Positions 12,103-22,578 of a stretch of DNA of 64,000 bases are shown here, one piece after another. How positions within the stretch are numbered: the stretch's first letter is position 1; every line of letters starts with the position of its first letter. A program made the translations under genes and the position numbers. The notes under the pieces were generated by a model. That model worked only from the letters and a program-made list of their open reading frames with translations, was not told the origin of the DNA and did not search any database. The stretch is from Streptomyces litmocidini (lineage in GTDB: Bacteria; Actinomycetota; Actinomycetes; Streptomycetales; Streptomycetaceae): contig NZ_BMTQ01000001.1 of NCBI RefSeq assembly GCF_014649755.1, forward strand, positions 186,001 through 250,000. The letters are read 5' to 3'.

Positions 12103-13179
12103 TTACGCTGCGGCGAGCTTCGCCGCCGAGTCGGCGTCGACGCACGCCTGGATCATGGCGTCCAGGTCGCCGTCGAGGACCTGGTCCAGGTTGTACGCCT
12201 TGAAGCCGACGCGGTGGTCGGAGATCCGGTTCTCCGGGAAGTTGTACGTACGGATCTTCTCGGAGCGGTCGACGGTGCGGACCTGGCTGCGGCGGGCGTC
12301 GGCGGCCTCGGCCTCGGCCTTCTCCTGGGCGGCGGCGAGCAGCCGGGAGCGCAGGATGCGCATGGCCTGCTCCTTGTTCTGGAGCTGGCTCTTCTCGTTC
12401 TGGCAGGAGGCGACGATGCCGGTCGGCAGGTGGGTGATGCGGACGGCGGAGTCGGTGGTGTTGACCGACTGGCCGCCGGGGCCGGACGAGCGGTAGACGT
12501 CGATGCGCAGGTCGTTGGCGTGGATCTCGACGTCGACCTCCTCGGCCTCGGGCGTGACGAGCACGCCGGCGGCGGAGGTGTGGATGCGGCCGGCGGACTC
12601 GGTGGCGGGCACGCGCTGGACTCGGTGCACCCCGCCCTCGTACTTGAGGCGCGCCCAGACGCCCTGGCCGGGCTCGGTGGCGCCGTTGCCGCCCTTGGTC
12701 TTCACGGCGACCTGGACGTCCTTGTAGCCGCCGAGCTCGGACTCGGTGGCGTCGATGATCTCGGTCTTCCAGCCGACGCGCTCGGCGTACCGCAGGTACA
12801 TCCGGAGGAGGTCGCCGGCGAAGAGCGCGGACTCGTCGCCGCCGGCACCCGCCTTGATCTCCAGGATGACGTCCTTGTCGTCGCTCGGGTCGCGCGGGAC
12901 GAGGAGGAGGCGGAGCTTGTCGGTGAGCTCCTCGCGCTGCTTCTCCAGCTCCTTGACCTCGGCCGCGAAGTCCGGGTCGTCGTGCATCAGCTCGCGAGCG
13001 GTCTCGATGTCGTCACCGGTCTGCTTCCAGGAGCGGTAGGTGGCGACGATCGGGGTCAGCTCGGCGTAGCGCTTGTTGAGCTTGCGCGCGTTCGCCTGAT
13101 CGGCGTGGACCGACGGGTCCGCGAGCTTCGTCTCGAGATCGGCGTGCTCGCCGATCAGTTCCTCGACCGCCTCGAACAT
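12103..13179 (-). CDS. prfA: Peptide chain release factor 1
   Basis: Terminates translation at UAA and UAG. The 358-residue product shows the RF1 stop-codon recognition tripeptide in [10 protein letters not shown] and the peptidyl-hydrolase GGQ in [17 protein letters not shown]. The [16 protein letters not shown] C-terminal signature appears as [17 protein letters not shown] 13179 has AGGAG six bases upstream. Standard length; forms a unit with prmC downstream. Confidence 0.98.
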   Translation of the reverse strand: MFEAVEELIGEHADLETKLADPSVHADQANARKLNKRYAELTPIVATYRSWKQTGDDIETARELMHDDPDFAAEVKELEKQREELTDKLRLLLVPRDPSDDKDVILEIKAGAGGDESALFAGDLLRMYLRYAERVGWKTEIIDATESELGGYKDVQVAVKTKGGNGATEPGQGVWARLKYEGGVHRVQRVPATESAGRIHTSAAGVLVTPEAEEVDVEIHANDLRIDVYRSSGPGGQSVNTTDSAVRITHLPTGIVASCQNEKSQLQNKEQAMRILRSRLLAAAQEKAEAEAADARRSQVRTVDRSEKIRTYNFPENRISDHRVGFKAYNLDQVLDGDLDAMIQACVDADSAAKLAAA

Positions 13180-13222
13180 CGGGGGCTCCTGGGGTTTTCG
13201 TCAGTTGCTACGGGACGGCAAA

Positions 13223-13266
13223 GCGCCGGTCCCGGCCGCCCGCGCGGGGCGACCGAGGACCGGCGC
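13223..13266 (-). terminator. Stem-loop after rpmE
   Basis: A perfect 10-bp inverted repeat (13223-13232 with 13257-13266, core GCGCCGGTCC) with a 24-nt loop begins ten bases after the rpmE stop codon. There is no long T-run, as is usual for Streptomyces terminators. It separates rpmE from prfA. Confidence 0.65.
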
Positions 13267-13275
13267 AGGGGCTCG

Positions 13276-13494
13276 CTACTTGGCGGAGCCGGCCTTGCCG
13301 AAGCGGGCCTCGAAGCGGGCCACGCGGCCACCGGTGTCGAGGATCTTCTGCTTGCCCGTGTAGAACGGGTGGCACTCGGAGCAGACCTCGGCACGGATGG
13401 TGCCGTCGGTCAGGGTGCTACGGGTGGTGAACGACGCGCCGCAGGTGCAGCTGACCTGGGTCTCGACGTACTCGGGGTGGATCTCGCGCTTCAA
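13276..13494 (-). CDS. rpmE: 50S ribosomal protein L31, zinc-binding form
   Basis: Ribosomal protein of the large-subunit central protuberance. The 72-residue product has four Cys at 16, 18, 38 and 41 (CTC and CSEC), so it is the zinc-containing C+ paralog. Streptomyces usually also has a zinc-free paralog elsewhere under Zur control. I chose TTG at 13494 ([12 protein letters not shown], initiated as Met). AGGAG lies five bases upstream and homologs begin there. A 167-bp spacer separates it from the next upstream gene. Confidence 0.96.
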   Translation of the reverse strand: MKREIHPEYVETQVSCTCGASFTTRSTLTDGTIRAEVCSECHPFYTGKQKILDTGGRVARFEARFGKAGSAK

Positions 13495-13661
13495 GGTGTC
13501 TCCTAGTTTCGGGAGGGCTCCGGGTCGCCGCCGCGGGTTGCGGACAGCGTGAACCGGGGCCGACGTACCAGTCTGCCAGGACCGGCCGCATCTCCCAAAA
13601 CGGGGGTGGGTCCGGAGGTATTCCCGGGCTCGTCCCGGCCTCTTCCCGGCTTCTTCCCCGG

Positions 13662-14756
13662 TCACCTCACGACGCCGTCGGCCTCACCGGTGGCGGTGTC
13701 CCTCGTGGCCGACGCGGGGATCGGCAGGTCCTTCTCGAGCGCCTTCCAGACCTGCCGGGACTGGGCTTCGAGGGGGACGACGCGGTTGGGGTCCCTGGGG
13801 TCGTACTCGACGGGCAGGGTGACCATGTGGACGTTCCCCGCGCCGATGCCGGAGAGGCCCTTGGCGAAGCCCATCAGCTTCTGGACCGAGTCGAGTTCGG
13901 AGTCGGGCGTGACGGCCTTGGTGGCGGCGTCGGCGAGGCCGTACAGCTTGGCCGGGCTGGTGAGGACGCCGACGCTCCTGACCTGGCCGATGAAGGCCTT
14001 CATGAAGGCCTGCTGGAGCTGGATGCGGCCGAGGTCGCTGCCGTCGCCGACGCTCTTGCGGGTGCGGACGAGGCCGAGGGACTGCTCGCCGTCGAGGGTG
14101 TGCGTGCCCGGGGCGAGGTCGAGGTGGCTCTTGGAGTCCTTGATGGGCCGCGTGGTGGTGATCTCGACGCCGCCGAGCTCGTCGATGAGCTCCTTGAAGC
14201 CGGTGAAGTCGACCTCGATGTAGTGGTCCATGCGGATGCCGGACATCGACTCGACGGTCTTGACGGCGCAGGCGGGGCCGCCGACCTCGTACGCGGTGTT
14301 GAACATGGCCCGTCGCTCGCCGGGGACGGCGGTCCCCCGTCCGTCGGTGCAGGAGGGCCGGGTGATGAGGGTGTCGCGGGGTATGGAGACGACGCTCGCC
14401 TTCTTGTGGCCCTCGTAGACGTGCACGACCATCGCGGTGTCGGAGCGGGCGCCGCCCTCGTCCTTGCCGTACTCGCGGTTGTCGCCGGAGCGGGAGTCGG
14501 AGCCGAGGACGAGGATGTCGAGGGAGCCGTTGTCGACGTTCCCGGGGCGCTTGTCGCCGAGCTGGGCGTTGATGTCGACGCCCTGGAGGTTGCCGTCGAG
14601 CTTGAGGTACACGTAGCCGAGTCCGGCGCCGCCCAGGACGAGGACGGCGGCGGCCCCCGATATCAGGAACGGTGCCTTGCGCCGTCCGGCGGGCCGCTTG
14701 CGACGGCGGCCGCTGCCCGCGCCCCGTGCGCGCCCGCTCTTGCTCTGCTCGGTCAT
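13662..14756 (-). CDS. LytR-CpsA-Psr (LCP) family cell-wall polymer ligase
   Basis: LCP proteins transfer polyprenyl-linked glycopolymers onto peptidoglycan outside the membrane. The 364-residue protein has a basic cytoplasmic N-terminus ([11 protein letters not shown]) and one transmembrane helix (about 31-52). The LCP domain includes [30 protein letters not shown], the Arg/Asp-bearing [14 protein letters not shown], and the [24 protein letters not shown] block. Arg residues that bind the lipid pyrophosphate are present. It may act on the polymer begun by the transferase at 6919-8268; that link is inferred only. Confidence 0.93.
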   Translation of the reverse strand: MTEQSKSGRARGAGSGRRRKRPAGRRKAPFLISGAAAVLVLGGAGLGYVYLKLDGNLQGVDINAQLGDKRPGNVDNGSLDILVLGSDSRSGDNREYGKDEGGARSDTAMVVHVYEGHKKASVVSIPRDTLITRPSCTDGRGTAVPGERRAMFNTAYEVGGPACAVKTVESMSGIRMDHYIEVDFTGFKELIDELGGVEITTTRPIKDSKSHLDLAPGTHTLDGEQSLGLVRTRKSVGDGSDLGRIQLQQAFMKAFIGQVRSVGVLTSPAKLYGLADAATKAVTPDSELDSVQKLMGFAKGLSGIGAGNVHMVTLPVEYDPRDPNRVVPLEAQSRQVWKALEKDLPIPASATRDTATGEADGVVR

Positions 14757-14857
14757 CGTCTTCCCTCAGCCCTAGGATTCACCTTCTGTGACGGCCAGGC
14801 ACCCGAAAGGGTTGCATGCGGGCCTGTGGGGTTTGAGCGGACTCCGGCCGGAAACGG

Positions 14858-14893
14858 CACTGCGCCCACCGTGCGGACACGGTGGGCGCAGTG
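14858..14893 (-). terminator. Terminator hairpin after rho
   Basis: Perfect 16-bp inverted repeat (14858-14873 with 14878-14893) closing a 4-nt loop, 68 bp downstream of the rho stop codon and just upstream of the LCP gene. One of the strongest stem-loops in this part of the window. Confidence 0.8.
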
Positions 14894-14961
14894 GTTCACG
14901 CAGGTCACGACGGGGTTACGGGATCGAAGCCCGGTTCTCGTCGTGTGACGCGGCTCTCGCG

Positions 14962-16998
14962 TCAGTCGTTGTTGCCGGCTCCAGGGGTGGTCTTCTGGAT
15001 CTGGAGCAGGAACTCGCCGTTCGACTTCGTCTGCTTGAGCTTGTCGAGCAGCAGCTCGATCGCCTGCTGCTGGTCGAGCGCGTGGAGCACGCGACGCAGC
15101 TTCCAGGTGACGGCGAGCTCGTCGCTGCCGAGGAGGATCTCCTCCTTGCGCGTGCCCGAGGCGTCGACGTCGACGGCCGGGAAGATGCGCTTGTCGGCGA
15201 GCTTCCGGTCGAGCTTGAGCTCCATGTTGCCGGTGCCCTTGAACTCCTCGAAGATCACCTCGTCCATGCGCGAGCCGGTGTCGACCAGCGCGGTGGCCAG
15301 GATGGTCAGCGAGCCGCCGTCCTCGATGTTGCGCGCGGCACCGAAGAAGCGCTTCGGCGGGTAGAGCGCGGTCGAGTCGACACCACCGGACAGGATGCGG
15401 CCGGAGGCGGGCGCCGCGAGGTTGTACGCGCGGCCCAGGCGGGTGATCGAGTCGAGCAGGACGACCACGTCGTGACCCAGCTCCACGAGGCGCTTGGCGC
15501 GCTCGATCGCCAGCTCGGCGACGGTGGTGTGGTCCTCGGCCGGACGGTCGAAGGTCGAGGAGATGACCTCGCCCTTGACCGACCGCTGCATGTCGGTGAC
15601 CTCTTCCGGACGCTCGTCGACCAGGACGACCATCAGGTGGCACTCGGGGTTGTTGTGCGTGATCGCGTTGGCGATCGCCTGCATGATCATGGTCTTGCCG
15701 GTCTTCGGCGGGGCCACGATCAGACCGCGCTGCCCCTTGCCGATCGGCGACACGAGGTCGATGATCCGCGTGGTCAGCACGCCCGGGTCGGTCTCCAGAC
15801 GGAGCCGGTCCTGCGGGTAGAGCGGGGTCAGCTTGTTGAACTCCGGGCGGCCGCGGCCGGAGTCGGCGGCCATGCCGTTCGCGGAGTCCAGGCGGACCAG
15901 CGCGTTGAACTTCTCGCGGCGCTCGCCCTCCTTCGGCTGACGCACGGCGCCGGTGACGTGGTCGCCCTTGCGCAGGCCGTTCTTGCGGACCTGGGCGAGG
16001 GAGACGTACACGTCGTTCGGGCCGGGCAGGTAGCCGGAGGTCCGGATGAACGCGTAGTTGTCGAGGATGTCCAGGATGCCCGCGACGGGGATCAGGACGT
16101 CGTCGTCGGCGACCTGCGGCTCGCCGGCCTGGAAGTCGTCACGGCCACGACGGCCACGACGGTCGCGGTAGCGACCGCGACGGCCGCGGCGGCCGCCCGC
16201 CTCGTCGTCGTAGTCGTCCTGCGGGCCGGCCTGCTGGCCACCCTGCTGGCCCTGGCCGCCCTGGCCCTGGCCCTGGCCGCCCTGGCGCTGGCGCTGGCCT
16301 CCCTGGCCACCGCCCTGCTGCTCGTCGCCCTTGCGGTCGCGCTGGCGGTCACGGCGGTCACGGCGGTCGCCGCGCTCCCCGCGGTCGCCCCGCTCGCCGC
16401 GGTCGCGACGGCCGCGGCCCTCGGCGCCGTCGACGACGGCCTCGGCCTTGGCGTCGGCCTGCGGCTCGGCCTTGACCTCGCGGGTCTCGGTGCGGGCCTC
16501 GGTCTTGACGGCCTGGACGGCCTCGGCCTTGGTCTCGCCCTCCGGGGAACCGGCGGGGGCGGTGGCGCGACGGCGACGGCGCTCGCCGGCCGGGGCGTCA
16601 TCGGCCGCGGGCTGGCCCGGGATGTCGATCTGCTGCTGGGCGACGGCCTTCTCGGCCTTCTCCGCCTGGGGCGCGGCGGCCTCGGCGGCCTCGCCCGTGC
16701 GGGCCTTGGAGGTGGCGCGGCGCTTCGGCTTGCTCTCGGCGGCGTCGGCGGCCTTGGCGGGGGCGGAGCCTCCGGCCTGCGCCTCCTTGATGACCTCGAT
16801 CAGCTGGCTCTTGCGCATCCGCGCGGTGCCCCTGATGCCGAGGCCGGACGCGACCTGCTGCAGCTCGGCCAGGACCATGCCCTCGAGGCCGGTGCCGGAG
16901 CGGCGGCGCCGTGCGGTGCCGGTGGCACCTGCGGCGGGCGCGGCGGTGTCGACACTGTTGTCGGCAGTCACGCCCATCAGATCGGTGGTGTCGCTCAC
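14962..16998 (-). CDS. rho: Transcription termination factor Rho
   Basis: Hexameric RNA-dependent ATPase that ends transcription. About 678 residues. The N-terminal Rho_N helix segment [26 protein letters not shown] is followed by a long, low-complexity Arg/Gly/Gln/Asp-rich insert (about residues 130-320). Next come the RNA-binding cold-shock-like domain ([19 protein letters not shown]) and the ATPase core with P-loop [11 protein letters not shown] near residue 430 and [10 protein letters not shown]. The insert is typical of high-GC actinobacteria and may add RNA binding. Start GTG 16998 (VSDTTDLMG) sits behind AAGGA; the frame is open farther but unsupported. Confidence 0.97.
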   Translation of the reverse strand: MSDTTDLMGVTADNSVDTAAPAAGATGTARRRRSGTGLEGMVLAELQQVASGLGIRGTARMRKSQLIEVIKEAQAGGSAPAKAADAAESKPKRRATSKARTGEAAEAAAPQAEKAEKAVAQQQIDIPGQPAADDAPAGERRRRRATAPAGSPEGETKAEAVQAVKTEARTETREVKAEPQADAKAEAVVDGAEGRGRRDRGERGDRGERGDRRDRRDRQRDRKGDEQQGGGQGGQRQRQGGQGQGQGGQGQQGGQQAGPQDDYDDEAGGRRGRRGRYRDRRGRRGRDDFQAGEPQVADDDVLIPVAGILDILDNYAFIRTSGYLPGPNDVYVSLAQVRKNGLRKGDHVTGAVRQPKEGERREKFNALVRLDSANGMAADSGRGRPEFNKLTPLYPQDRLRLETDPGVLTTRIIDLVSPIGKGQRGLIVAPPKTGKTMIMQAIANAITHNNPECHLMVVLVDERPEEVTDMQRSVKGEVISSTFDRPAEDHTTVAELAIERAKRLVELGHDVVVLLDSITRLGRAYNLAAPASGRILSGGVDSTALYPPKRFFGAARNIEDGGSLTILATALVDTGSRMDEVIFEEFKGTGNMELKLDRKLADKRIFPAVDVDASGTRKEEILLGSDELAVTWKLRRVLHALDQQQAIELLLDKLKQTKSNGEFLLQIQKTTPGAGNND

Positions 16999-17412
16999 GA
17001 AGGGTCCTTCCCTGGAGCGGACGTCGGCCATCTGGCTCGGCGACCGGTTGTGCTGTCCGGCAGGGTCCTGGTTCGTGGACCGTGTCCGGGGCGGTGGTCC
17101 CGCCGGGTACGGCGGAGAGAAAACGTGCTGTGGGTCCGGCCCGAGCGCCCCCTGCTCGGCCCTCACTGCAGAAGAGCGAGGGGTGTCGTGCCGGTTCCGG
17201 AGCGTGCTCGAAACTGCTCAGGCAGGCTGCTCAGGCAGTTGGGGAGGCTCCCGGAAGAAGGGTGGTCCCTGATGGGGACACTCCGCACCGCTCCACAAAG
17301 AGGTCGGGTGCAGACTTGAGGTTAACACTACCGGCTCCAACAAACATTCCCCCTCTCCCTCACCGGCAATCTCCTGTCCGAGGCGCTGCCCGGCGCCCCG
17401 GCCGCCACACGC
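16999..17412 (-). promoter_or_regulatory. 414-bp upstream region of rho
   Basis: Long untranslated region between thrB and rho. It holds an AT-richer stretch around 17310-17350 compatible with a promoter reading leftward, so the rho mRNA could have a leader of about 300 nt. Rho is autoregulated through its leader in other bacteria; I saw no clear hairpin or leader peptide that proves this here. Confidence 0.4.
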
Positions 17413-18330
17413 CTAGGGCGCCAGCGGCAGGACGCTCGCTCCGGACGCGTCGAGGTCGAGCCGGTTCGCGGCCCAGCCCTCGCCCGCGAGGCGGGCGACC
17501 TTGTCGGCCGTCCCGTGTTCGGCCAGCGCGAGGACCGTGGGGCCCGCGCCGGAGATGACCGCGGGGACCCCGTCCGCGCGCAGCCGGTTCACGAGGGCGA
17601 TGCTCTCCGGCATCGCGGGGGCCCGGTACTCCTGGTGCAGCCGGTCCTCGGTGGCCGCGAGCAGCAGCTCGGGGCGGCGGGTCAGGGCCTCGACGAGGAG
17701 GGCGGCGCGTCCGGCGTTGGCGGCGGCGTCCACGTGCGGGACGGTGCGCGGCAGGAGTCCGCGGGCGGTCTCGGTCAGTACGGGCTTTCCGGGGACGAAA
17801 ACCACCGGAACGATGGAGTCCGAGGGGTCCATCCTGATCGCCCGCGCGGCACCGGACTCGGTCCAGGCGAGCGTGAATCCGCCGAGCAGACAGGCGGCGA
17901 CGTTGTCGGGGTGGCCCTCGATCTCGGTGGCCAGCTCCAGGAGGGCGGCCTCGTCGAGCTTGGCGTCCCCGCCTATGGTCACGGCGCGGGCGGCGACGAT
18001 GCCGGCGCAGATGGCGGCGGAGGAGGAGCCGAGGCCGCGGCCGTGCGGGATGCGGTTGGCGCAGACGACCTCGAGGCCGCGCGGCTGTCCGCCGAGCAGG
18101 TCGAAGGCCGTGCGCAGGGAGCGTACGAGCAGGTGGCTCTCGTCGCGCGGGAGCGTCTCGGCGCCCTCGCCGGCGATGTCGACGTGCAGCCCGGAGTCGG
18201 CGACCCGGACGACGACGTCGTCGTAGAGCCCCAGCGACAGGCCGAAGGCGTCGAAGCCCGGGCCGAGGTTGGCGCTGGTGGCGGGGACGCGCACCCGTAC
18301 GGCGGCGGCGCGGAACGCTGGACCGGCCAT
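17413..18330 (-). CDS. thrB: Homoserine kinase
   Basis: GHMP-family kinase that phosphorylates homoserine for threonine synthesis. The 305-residue protein has VPATSANLGPGFDAFGLSLG at the N-terminus, the phosphate-binding loop PHGRGLGSSSAA, and the C-terminal GHMP motif AVISGAGPTVLALA. ATG 18330. It follows thrC but is separated from it by 282 bp with strong hairpins, so it probably has its own promoter. Confidence 0.96.
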   Translation of the reverse strand: MAGPAFRAAAVRVRVPATSANLGPGFDAFGLSLGLYDDVVVRVADSGLHVDIAGEGAETLPRDESHLLVRSLRTAFDLLGGQPRGLEVVCANRIPHGRGLGSSSAAICAGIVAARAVTIGGDAKLDEAALLELATEIEGHPDNVAACLLGGFTLAWTESGAARAIRMDPSDSIVPVVFVPGKPVLTETARGLLPRTVPHVDAAANAGRAALLVEALTRRPELLLAATEDRLHQEYRAPAMPESIALVNRLRADGVPAVISGAGPTVLALAEHGTADKVARLAGEGWAANRLDLDASGASVLPLAP

Positions 18331-18502
18331 CGCTCGTTGACTCTCCTTGATCGCGAAAACGGTGTTTCAGACAACGGGTATTCAAGAGAAGTACTCGGGG
18401 ACCCGGGGGCCGTTTCGGCCGCGGGGGCGACAACGGCAACGACACCGCGCATATGCGTCGGGGCGGGTTCGGTACAGCCTATCGAAGGAAGGTTCTGTGG
18501 CG

Positions 18503-18560
18503 ACATAGGGCGCACAGGAGGCGCACGATGCGTGTCGCGAGCCGTCCTGTGCGCCTATGT
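18503..18560 (-). terminator. Second hairpin in the thrC-thrB gap
   Basis: Near-perfect inverted repeat (18503-18519 with 18545-18560; 16 pairs and one bulged G) with a 25-nt loop. It directly follows the hairpin at 18562-18594 in the direction of thrC transcription. The pair may act as a double terminator, or this one may sit in the thrB leader. Confidence 0.45.
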
Positions 18561-18561
18561 A

Positions 18562-18594
18562 GGTTCCTGATCGGGTTTCACCCGATCAGGAACC
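18562..18594 (-). terminator. Terminator hairpin after thrC
   Basis: Perfect 14-bp stem (18562-18575 with 18581-18594) with a 5-nt loop, 18 bases after the thrC stop codon. It should end the hom-thrC transcript before thrB. Confidence 0.8.
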
Positions 18595-18612
18595 GGTGGG
18601 GCCGGGCTGTTT

Positions 18613-19731
18613 TCAGGCCAGGCCGAGACGCTCGGCGGCGGCCGCGGCGTCGACCGGGACGGTGACCGGCTGCGGCGCGCCGGCGACGGCCCAGTCGGGG
18701 TCCTTGAGGCCGTTGCCGGTGACCGTGCAGACGATCCGCTGGCCGGGGTCGACCTTGCCCTGCGCGGCGGCCTTCAGCAGACCGGCGACCGAGGCGGCCG
18801 AGGCGGGCTCGACGAAGACGCCCTCCTGAGCGGCCAACAGGCGGTAGGCCTGCAGGATCTCACGGTCCGTCACCTCGTCGATGAAGCCGCCGGACTCGTC
18901 GCGCGCGGCGATCGCGTAGTCCCACGAGGCCGGGTTGCCGATGCGGATCGCGGTGGCGATCGTCGACGGGTCCTTGACGACCTCGCCGCGCACGAGCGGG
19001 GCGGAGCCGGAGGCCTGGAAGCCCCACATGCGCGGACGGTGGGTGGACAGGGGAGGGAGGGTGCGGTGCGAAGCGTCTCCGGCGAGGGTGGCGGCCTGAG
19101 ACGGGCGGGAGTACTCGGTGTACCCCTTCCAGTACGCCGTGATGTTGCCCGCGTTGCCGACCGGCAGGACGTGGATGTCGGGGGCGTCGCCCAGCATGTC
19201 CACGATCTCGAAGGCGGCGGTCTTCTGGCCCTCGATGCGGACCGGGTTGACCGAATTGACCAGCGCCACCGGGTAGTTCTCGGAGAGGCTGCGGGCCAGG
19301 GTCAGGCAGTCGTCGAAGTTGCCGTCGACCTGGAGGATCTTCGCGCCGTGGACGAGGGCCTGGCCCATCTTGCCGAGCGCGATCTTGCCCTGCGGCACGA
19401 GGACGGCCGAGACCATGCCGGCGCGGACCGCGTAGGCCGCCGCCGAGGCGGAGGTGTTGCCGGTGGAGGCGCAGATGACCGCCTTGGCGCCCTCCTCCTT
19501 GGCCCGGGTGATGGCCATGGTCATGCCCCGGTCCTTGAAGGAGCCGGTGGGGTTGGCGCCCTCGACCTTGAGGTGCACCTCGCAGCCCGTGCGCTCGGAG
19601 AGGACCTGAGCGGGGACGAGCGGCGTGCCGCCCTCACGGAGCGTGACGACCGGCGTCATGTCCGTGACCGGAAGGCGGTCCCGGTACTCCTCGATGATGC
19701 CGCGCCACTGGTGGGTGCCCTTGTGGGTCAT
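18613..19731 (-). CDS. thrC: Threonine synthase
   Basis: PLP enzyme converting O-phosphohomoserine to threonine. The 372-residue protein has the PLP lysine in [13 protein letters not shown] and the phosphate-binding [13 protein letters not shown]. It is about 20 residues longer than the roughly 350-residue short-form enzymes. The extra residues lie between WKGYTEYS and [11 protein letters not shown], a surface loop of variable length in the family. Starts at ATG 19731, six bases after hom, so the two are one transcription unit. Confidence 0.96.
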   Translation of the reverse strand: MTHKGTHQWRGIIEEYRDRLPVTDMTPVVTLREGGTPLVPAQVLSERTGCEVHLKVEGANPTGSFKDRGMTMAITRAKEEGAKAVICASTGNTSASAAAYAVRAGMVSAVLVPQGKIALGKMGQALVHGAKILQVDGNFDDCLTLARSLSENYPVALVNSVNPVRIEGQKTAAFEIVDMLGDAPDIHVLPVGNAGNITAYWKGYTEYSRPSQAATLAGDASHRTLPPLSTHRPRMWGFQASGSAPLVRGEVVKDPSTIATAIRIGNPASWDYAIAARDESGGFIDEVTDREILQAYRLLAAQEGVFVEPASAASVAGLLKAAAQGKVDPGQRIVCTVTGNGLKDPDWAVAGAPQPVTVPVDAAAAAERLGLA

Positions 19732-19737
19732 GGGTCC

Positions 19738-21030
19738 TTACTCCCCTTCAACACGCATGATGCTGGCGACACCGCGCACGGTGTCGAGCTTGCGCAGCGC
19801 CTCGACGGTCCCGGAGAGGGCGGCGTCGGGCGCGCGGTGGGTGACGACGACGAGGGAGGCCTCGCCGTCCTTGCCCTGCTGGCGCACCGTATCGATGGAT
19901 ACGCCGTGCTCGGCGAAGACCGTCGCGACCTGGGCGAGGACGCCCGGCTTGTCGGCCACGTCGAGGCTGATGTGGTACCGCGTGACGACCTCGCCCATGG
20001 AGCTCACGGGCAGCTGGGTGTACGCGGACTCGCCGGGGCCCGTCGCCTCGTTGAGACGGTTGCGGCAGACGGCGACGACGTCGCCGAGCACGGCCGAGGC
20101 GGTCGGCGAGCCGCCCGCCCCGGGGCCGTAGAACATGAGCTGCCCGGCGGCCTCCGCCTCGACGAAGACCGCGTTGTACGCCTCGCGGACGGAGGCGAGC
20201 GGATGGCTGAGCGGGATCATCGCGGGGTGCACGCGCGCGGTGACGGACCCGCCGTCGGCGGCCCGCTCGCAGATCGCGAGCAGCTTGATGGTGCAGCCCA
20301 TCTGCTTGGCGGAGGCGAAGTCCGCGGCGGTGACCTCGGTCATGCCCTCGCGGTAGACGTCGTCGAGGCGCACGCGCGTGTGGAAGGCGATCCCGGCGAG
20401 GATGGCGGCCTTGGCGGCGGCGTCGAAGCCCTCGACGTCGGCGGTGGGGTCGGCCTCGGCGTACCCGAGGGCGGTGGCCTCGTCGAGCGCCTCGGAGTAC
20501 CCGGCGCCCGAGGTGTCCATCTTGTCGAGGATGAAGTTCGTCGTCCCGTTGACGATGCCCATCACCCGGTTGATCTTGTCGCCGGCGAGGGACTCGCGCA
20601 GCGGCCGGATGAGCGGGATGGCGCCGGCGACGGCGGCCTCGTAGTACAGGTCCTGCCCGTGCTGCTGGGCGGCGGCGTACAGGCTCGCGCCGTCCTGGGC
20701 CAGCAGCGCCTTGTTGGCCGAGACGACGGAGGCGCCGTGCTCGAAGGCGGTGGTGATGAGGGTGCGGGCCGGCTCGATCCCGCCGATGACCTCGACGACG
20801 ACGTCGATGTCCCCGCGTTTGACCAGGGCGGTCGCGTCGGTGGTGATCAGCTCGGCGGGGACTCCCCCGCGGACCTTGTCGGGCCGGCGGACCGCCACGC
20901 CGGCGAGCTCGACCGGCGCGCCGATGCGCGCGGCGAGGTCGTCGGCGTGCGTCGTCATGATGCGCGCCACCTCTGAGCCGACTACTCCACAGCCCAGCAG
21001 CGCCACCTTCAGCGGACGCGTACGCATCAT
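19738..21030 (-). CDS. hom: Homoserine dehydrogenase
   Basis: NAD(P)H-dependent reduction of aspartate semialdehyde to homoserine, the branch point to threonine and methionine. N-terminal Rossmann motif LLGCGVVGSEVA; catalytic domain with GIVNGTTNFIL and YAEADPTADVEGFD. The C-terminal ACT domain (about residues 350-428, YHISLDVADKPGVLAQVATVF) is the usual threonine feedback site. Two adjacent ATGs (21030 and 21027) are possible; the second is better spaced from the GAGG sequence. 430 or 429 residues. Confidence 0.96.
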   Translation of the reverse strand: MMRTRPLKVALLGCGVVGSEVARIMTTHADDLAARIGAPVELAGVAVRRPDKVRGGVPAELITTDATALVKRGDIDVVVEVIGGIEPARTLITTAFEHGASVVSANKALLAQDGASLYAAAQQHGQDLYYEAAVAGAIPLIRPLRESLAGDKINRVMGIVNGTTNFILDKMDTSGAGYSEALDEATALGYAEADPTADVEGFDAAAKAAILAGIAFHTRVRLDDVYREGMTEVTAADFASAKQMGCTIKLLAICERAADGGSVTARVHPAMIPLSHPLASVREAYNAVFVEAEAAGQLMFYGPGAGGSPTASAVLGDVVAVCRNRLNEATGPGESAYTQLPVSSMGEVVTRYHISLDVADKPGVLAQVATVFAEHGVSIDTVRQQGKDGEASLVVVTHRAPDAALSGTVEALRKLDTVRGVASIMRVEGE

Positions 21031-21172
21031 CCGACCTCGTTTCTCGTACTACTTCGTCGTCGTATTTCTACGGTGGAACCAGTCTCACTCACCGGACGGG
21101 GGTTTCCGCCCTCCGTCCGGATCCTGAGACATCTATTTCATCACTCGACTATTTCACCACGCGACGATTTCC

Positions 21173-22564
21173 TCAGCCGACGTCGAGACGCAGGAGATCT
21201 TCCTCCGTCTCGCGTCGCACGATGACCCGCGCCTCGCCGTCGCGGACGGCGACGACGGGCGGCCGCAGGGCGTGGTTGTAGTTGCTGGCCATGGAGCGGC
21301 AGTACGCGCCGGTGGCCGGCACGGCGACGAGGTCGCCGGGCGCCAGGTCCGAGGGCAGGAAGGCGTCCCGTACGACGATGTCGCCGCTCTCGCAGTGCTT
21401 GCCGACGACACGGGAGAGCATCGGCTCGGCGTCGCTGGTCCGCGAGACGAGGCTGACGCTGTACTCGGCGTCGTAGAGCGCGGTGCGGATGTTGTCCGAC
21501 ATGCCGCCGTCGACGCTCACGTACGTCCGCAGCCCTTCGAGCGGCTTGACGGTGCCGACCCGGTAGAGCGTGAAGGCGGTGGGACCCACGACGGCCCGCC
21601 CCGGCTCGACGGAGATCCGCGGCGTCCGCAGCCCCGCGGCCTCGCACTCCCGCGTGACGATCTCACTCAGCGCCTTGGCGATCTCGTGCGGCTCACGCGG
21701 GTCGTCCTCGGAGGTGTACGCGATGCCGAGCCCGCCCCCGAGGTCGATCTCGGGCAGCTCGACGCCGTGCTCGTCCCGCACCTCGGCGAGCAGCTGGACG
21801 ACGCGCCGCGCGGACACCTCGAACCCGGCCATGTCGAAGATCTGCGACCCGATGTGGGAGTGGATCCCGATGAGCTCGAGGCCGTCGAGCCTGAGCGCCC
21901 GCCGCACGGCCTCGGCGGCCTGGCCCCCGGCGAGCGCGATGCCGAACTTCTGGTCCTCGTGGGCGGTGGCGATGAACTCGTGCGTGTGCGCCTCGACGCC
22001 GACGGTCACCCGGATCTGCACCCGCTGCCGCTTCCCCAGCTCCTGCGCGATGTGGGCGACCCGCACGATCTCCTGGAAGGAGTCGAGCACGATCCGCCCG
22101 ACGCCGGCCTCGACGGCCCGGCGGATCTCGTCCTCGGACTTGTTGTTCCCGTGGAAGGCGATCCGCTCGGCGGGCATCCCGGCGGAGAGAGCGGTGCTCA
22201 GCTCCCCTCCGGAACACACGTCGAGGTTGAGCCCCTCCTCCTTGAGCCACCGGACGACGGCCCGGGAGAGGAACGCCTTCCCCGCGTAGAAGACGTCGGC
22301 GTCCTTGCCGAAGGCATCGGCCCAGGCGCGGCAGCGGGCGCGGAAGTCCTCCTCGTCGAGGAAGTAGGCGGGCGTGCCGAACTCCTCGGCGAGGGCGTCG
22401 ACCCCGATCCCCCCGACGGTGACGACCCCGCGCTCGTCCCGGCTCACGGTCCGGGCCCAGACCTTGGGATCGAGCCGGTTGAGATCGGCGGGCGGAGCGG
22501 TGTAGTGCCCCTCGGGCAGGACATCGGCGTGACGGGGCCCGGCGGGGTGGGCGGAACGGCTCAT
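21173..22564 (-). CDS. lysA: Diaminopimelate decarboxylase
   Basis: PLP enzyme of fold type III making lysine from meso-diaminopimelate, the last step of lysine synthesis. The 463-residue product has the PLP lysine in [33 protein letters not shown], and the active-site dimer motif [11 protein letters not shown]. The C-terminal [15 protein letters not shown] is also present. ATG 22564; 14 bp downstream of nrtL. A much longer open frame upstream overlaps nrtL and is spurious. Confidence 0.97.
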   Translation of the reverse strand: MSRSAHPAGPRHADVLPEGHYTAPPADLNRLDPKVWARTVSRDERGVVTVGGIGVDALAEEFGTPAYFLDEEDFRARCRAWADAFGKDADVFYAGKAFLSRAVVRWLKEEGLNLDVCSGGELSTALSAGMPAERIAFHGNNKSEDEIRRAVEAGVGRIVLDSFQEIVRVAHIAQELGKRQRVQIRVTVGVEAHTHEFIATAHEDQKFGIALAGGQAAEAVRRALRLDGLELIGIHSHIGSQIFDMAGFEVSARRVVQLLAEVRDEHGVELPEIDLGGGLGIAYTSEDDPREPHEIAKALSEIVTRECEAAGLRTPRISVEPGRAVVGPTAFTLYRVGTVKPLEGLRTYVSVDGGMSDNIRTALYDAEYSVSLVSRTSDAEPMLSRVVGKHCESGDIVVRDAFLPSDLAPGDLVAVPATGAYCRSMASNYNHALRPPVVAVRDGEARVIVRRETEEDLLRLDVG

Positions 22565-22578
22565 GACGACTGGCTCTT

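Noticed and set aside
14788..17319. Long plus-strand frame opposite rho
   Set aside because: Shadow of the rho gene; its repeats mirror the Rho Arg/Gly insert.
18331..18502. Riboswitch or T-box in front of thrB
   Set aside because: No conserved T-box or riboswitch core could be seen; only simple hairpins.
19039..20976. Long plus-strand frame opposite hom and thrC
   Set aside because: Both hom and thrC are secure genes on the other strand; the protein here has no conserved sequence.
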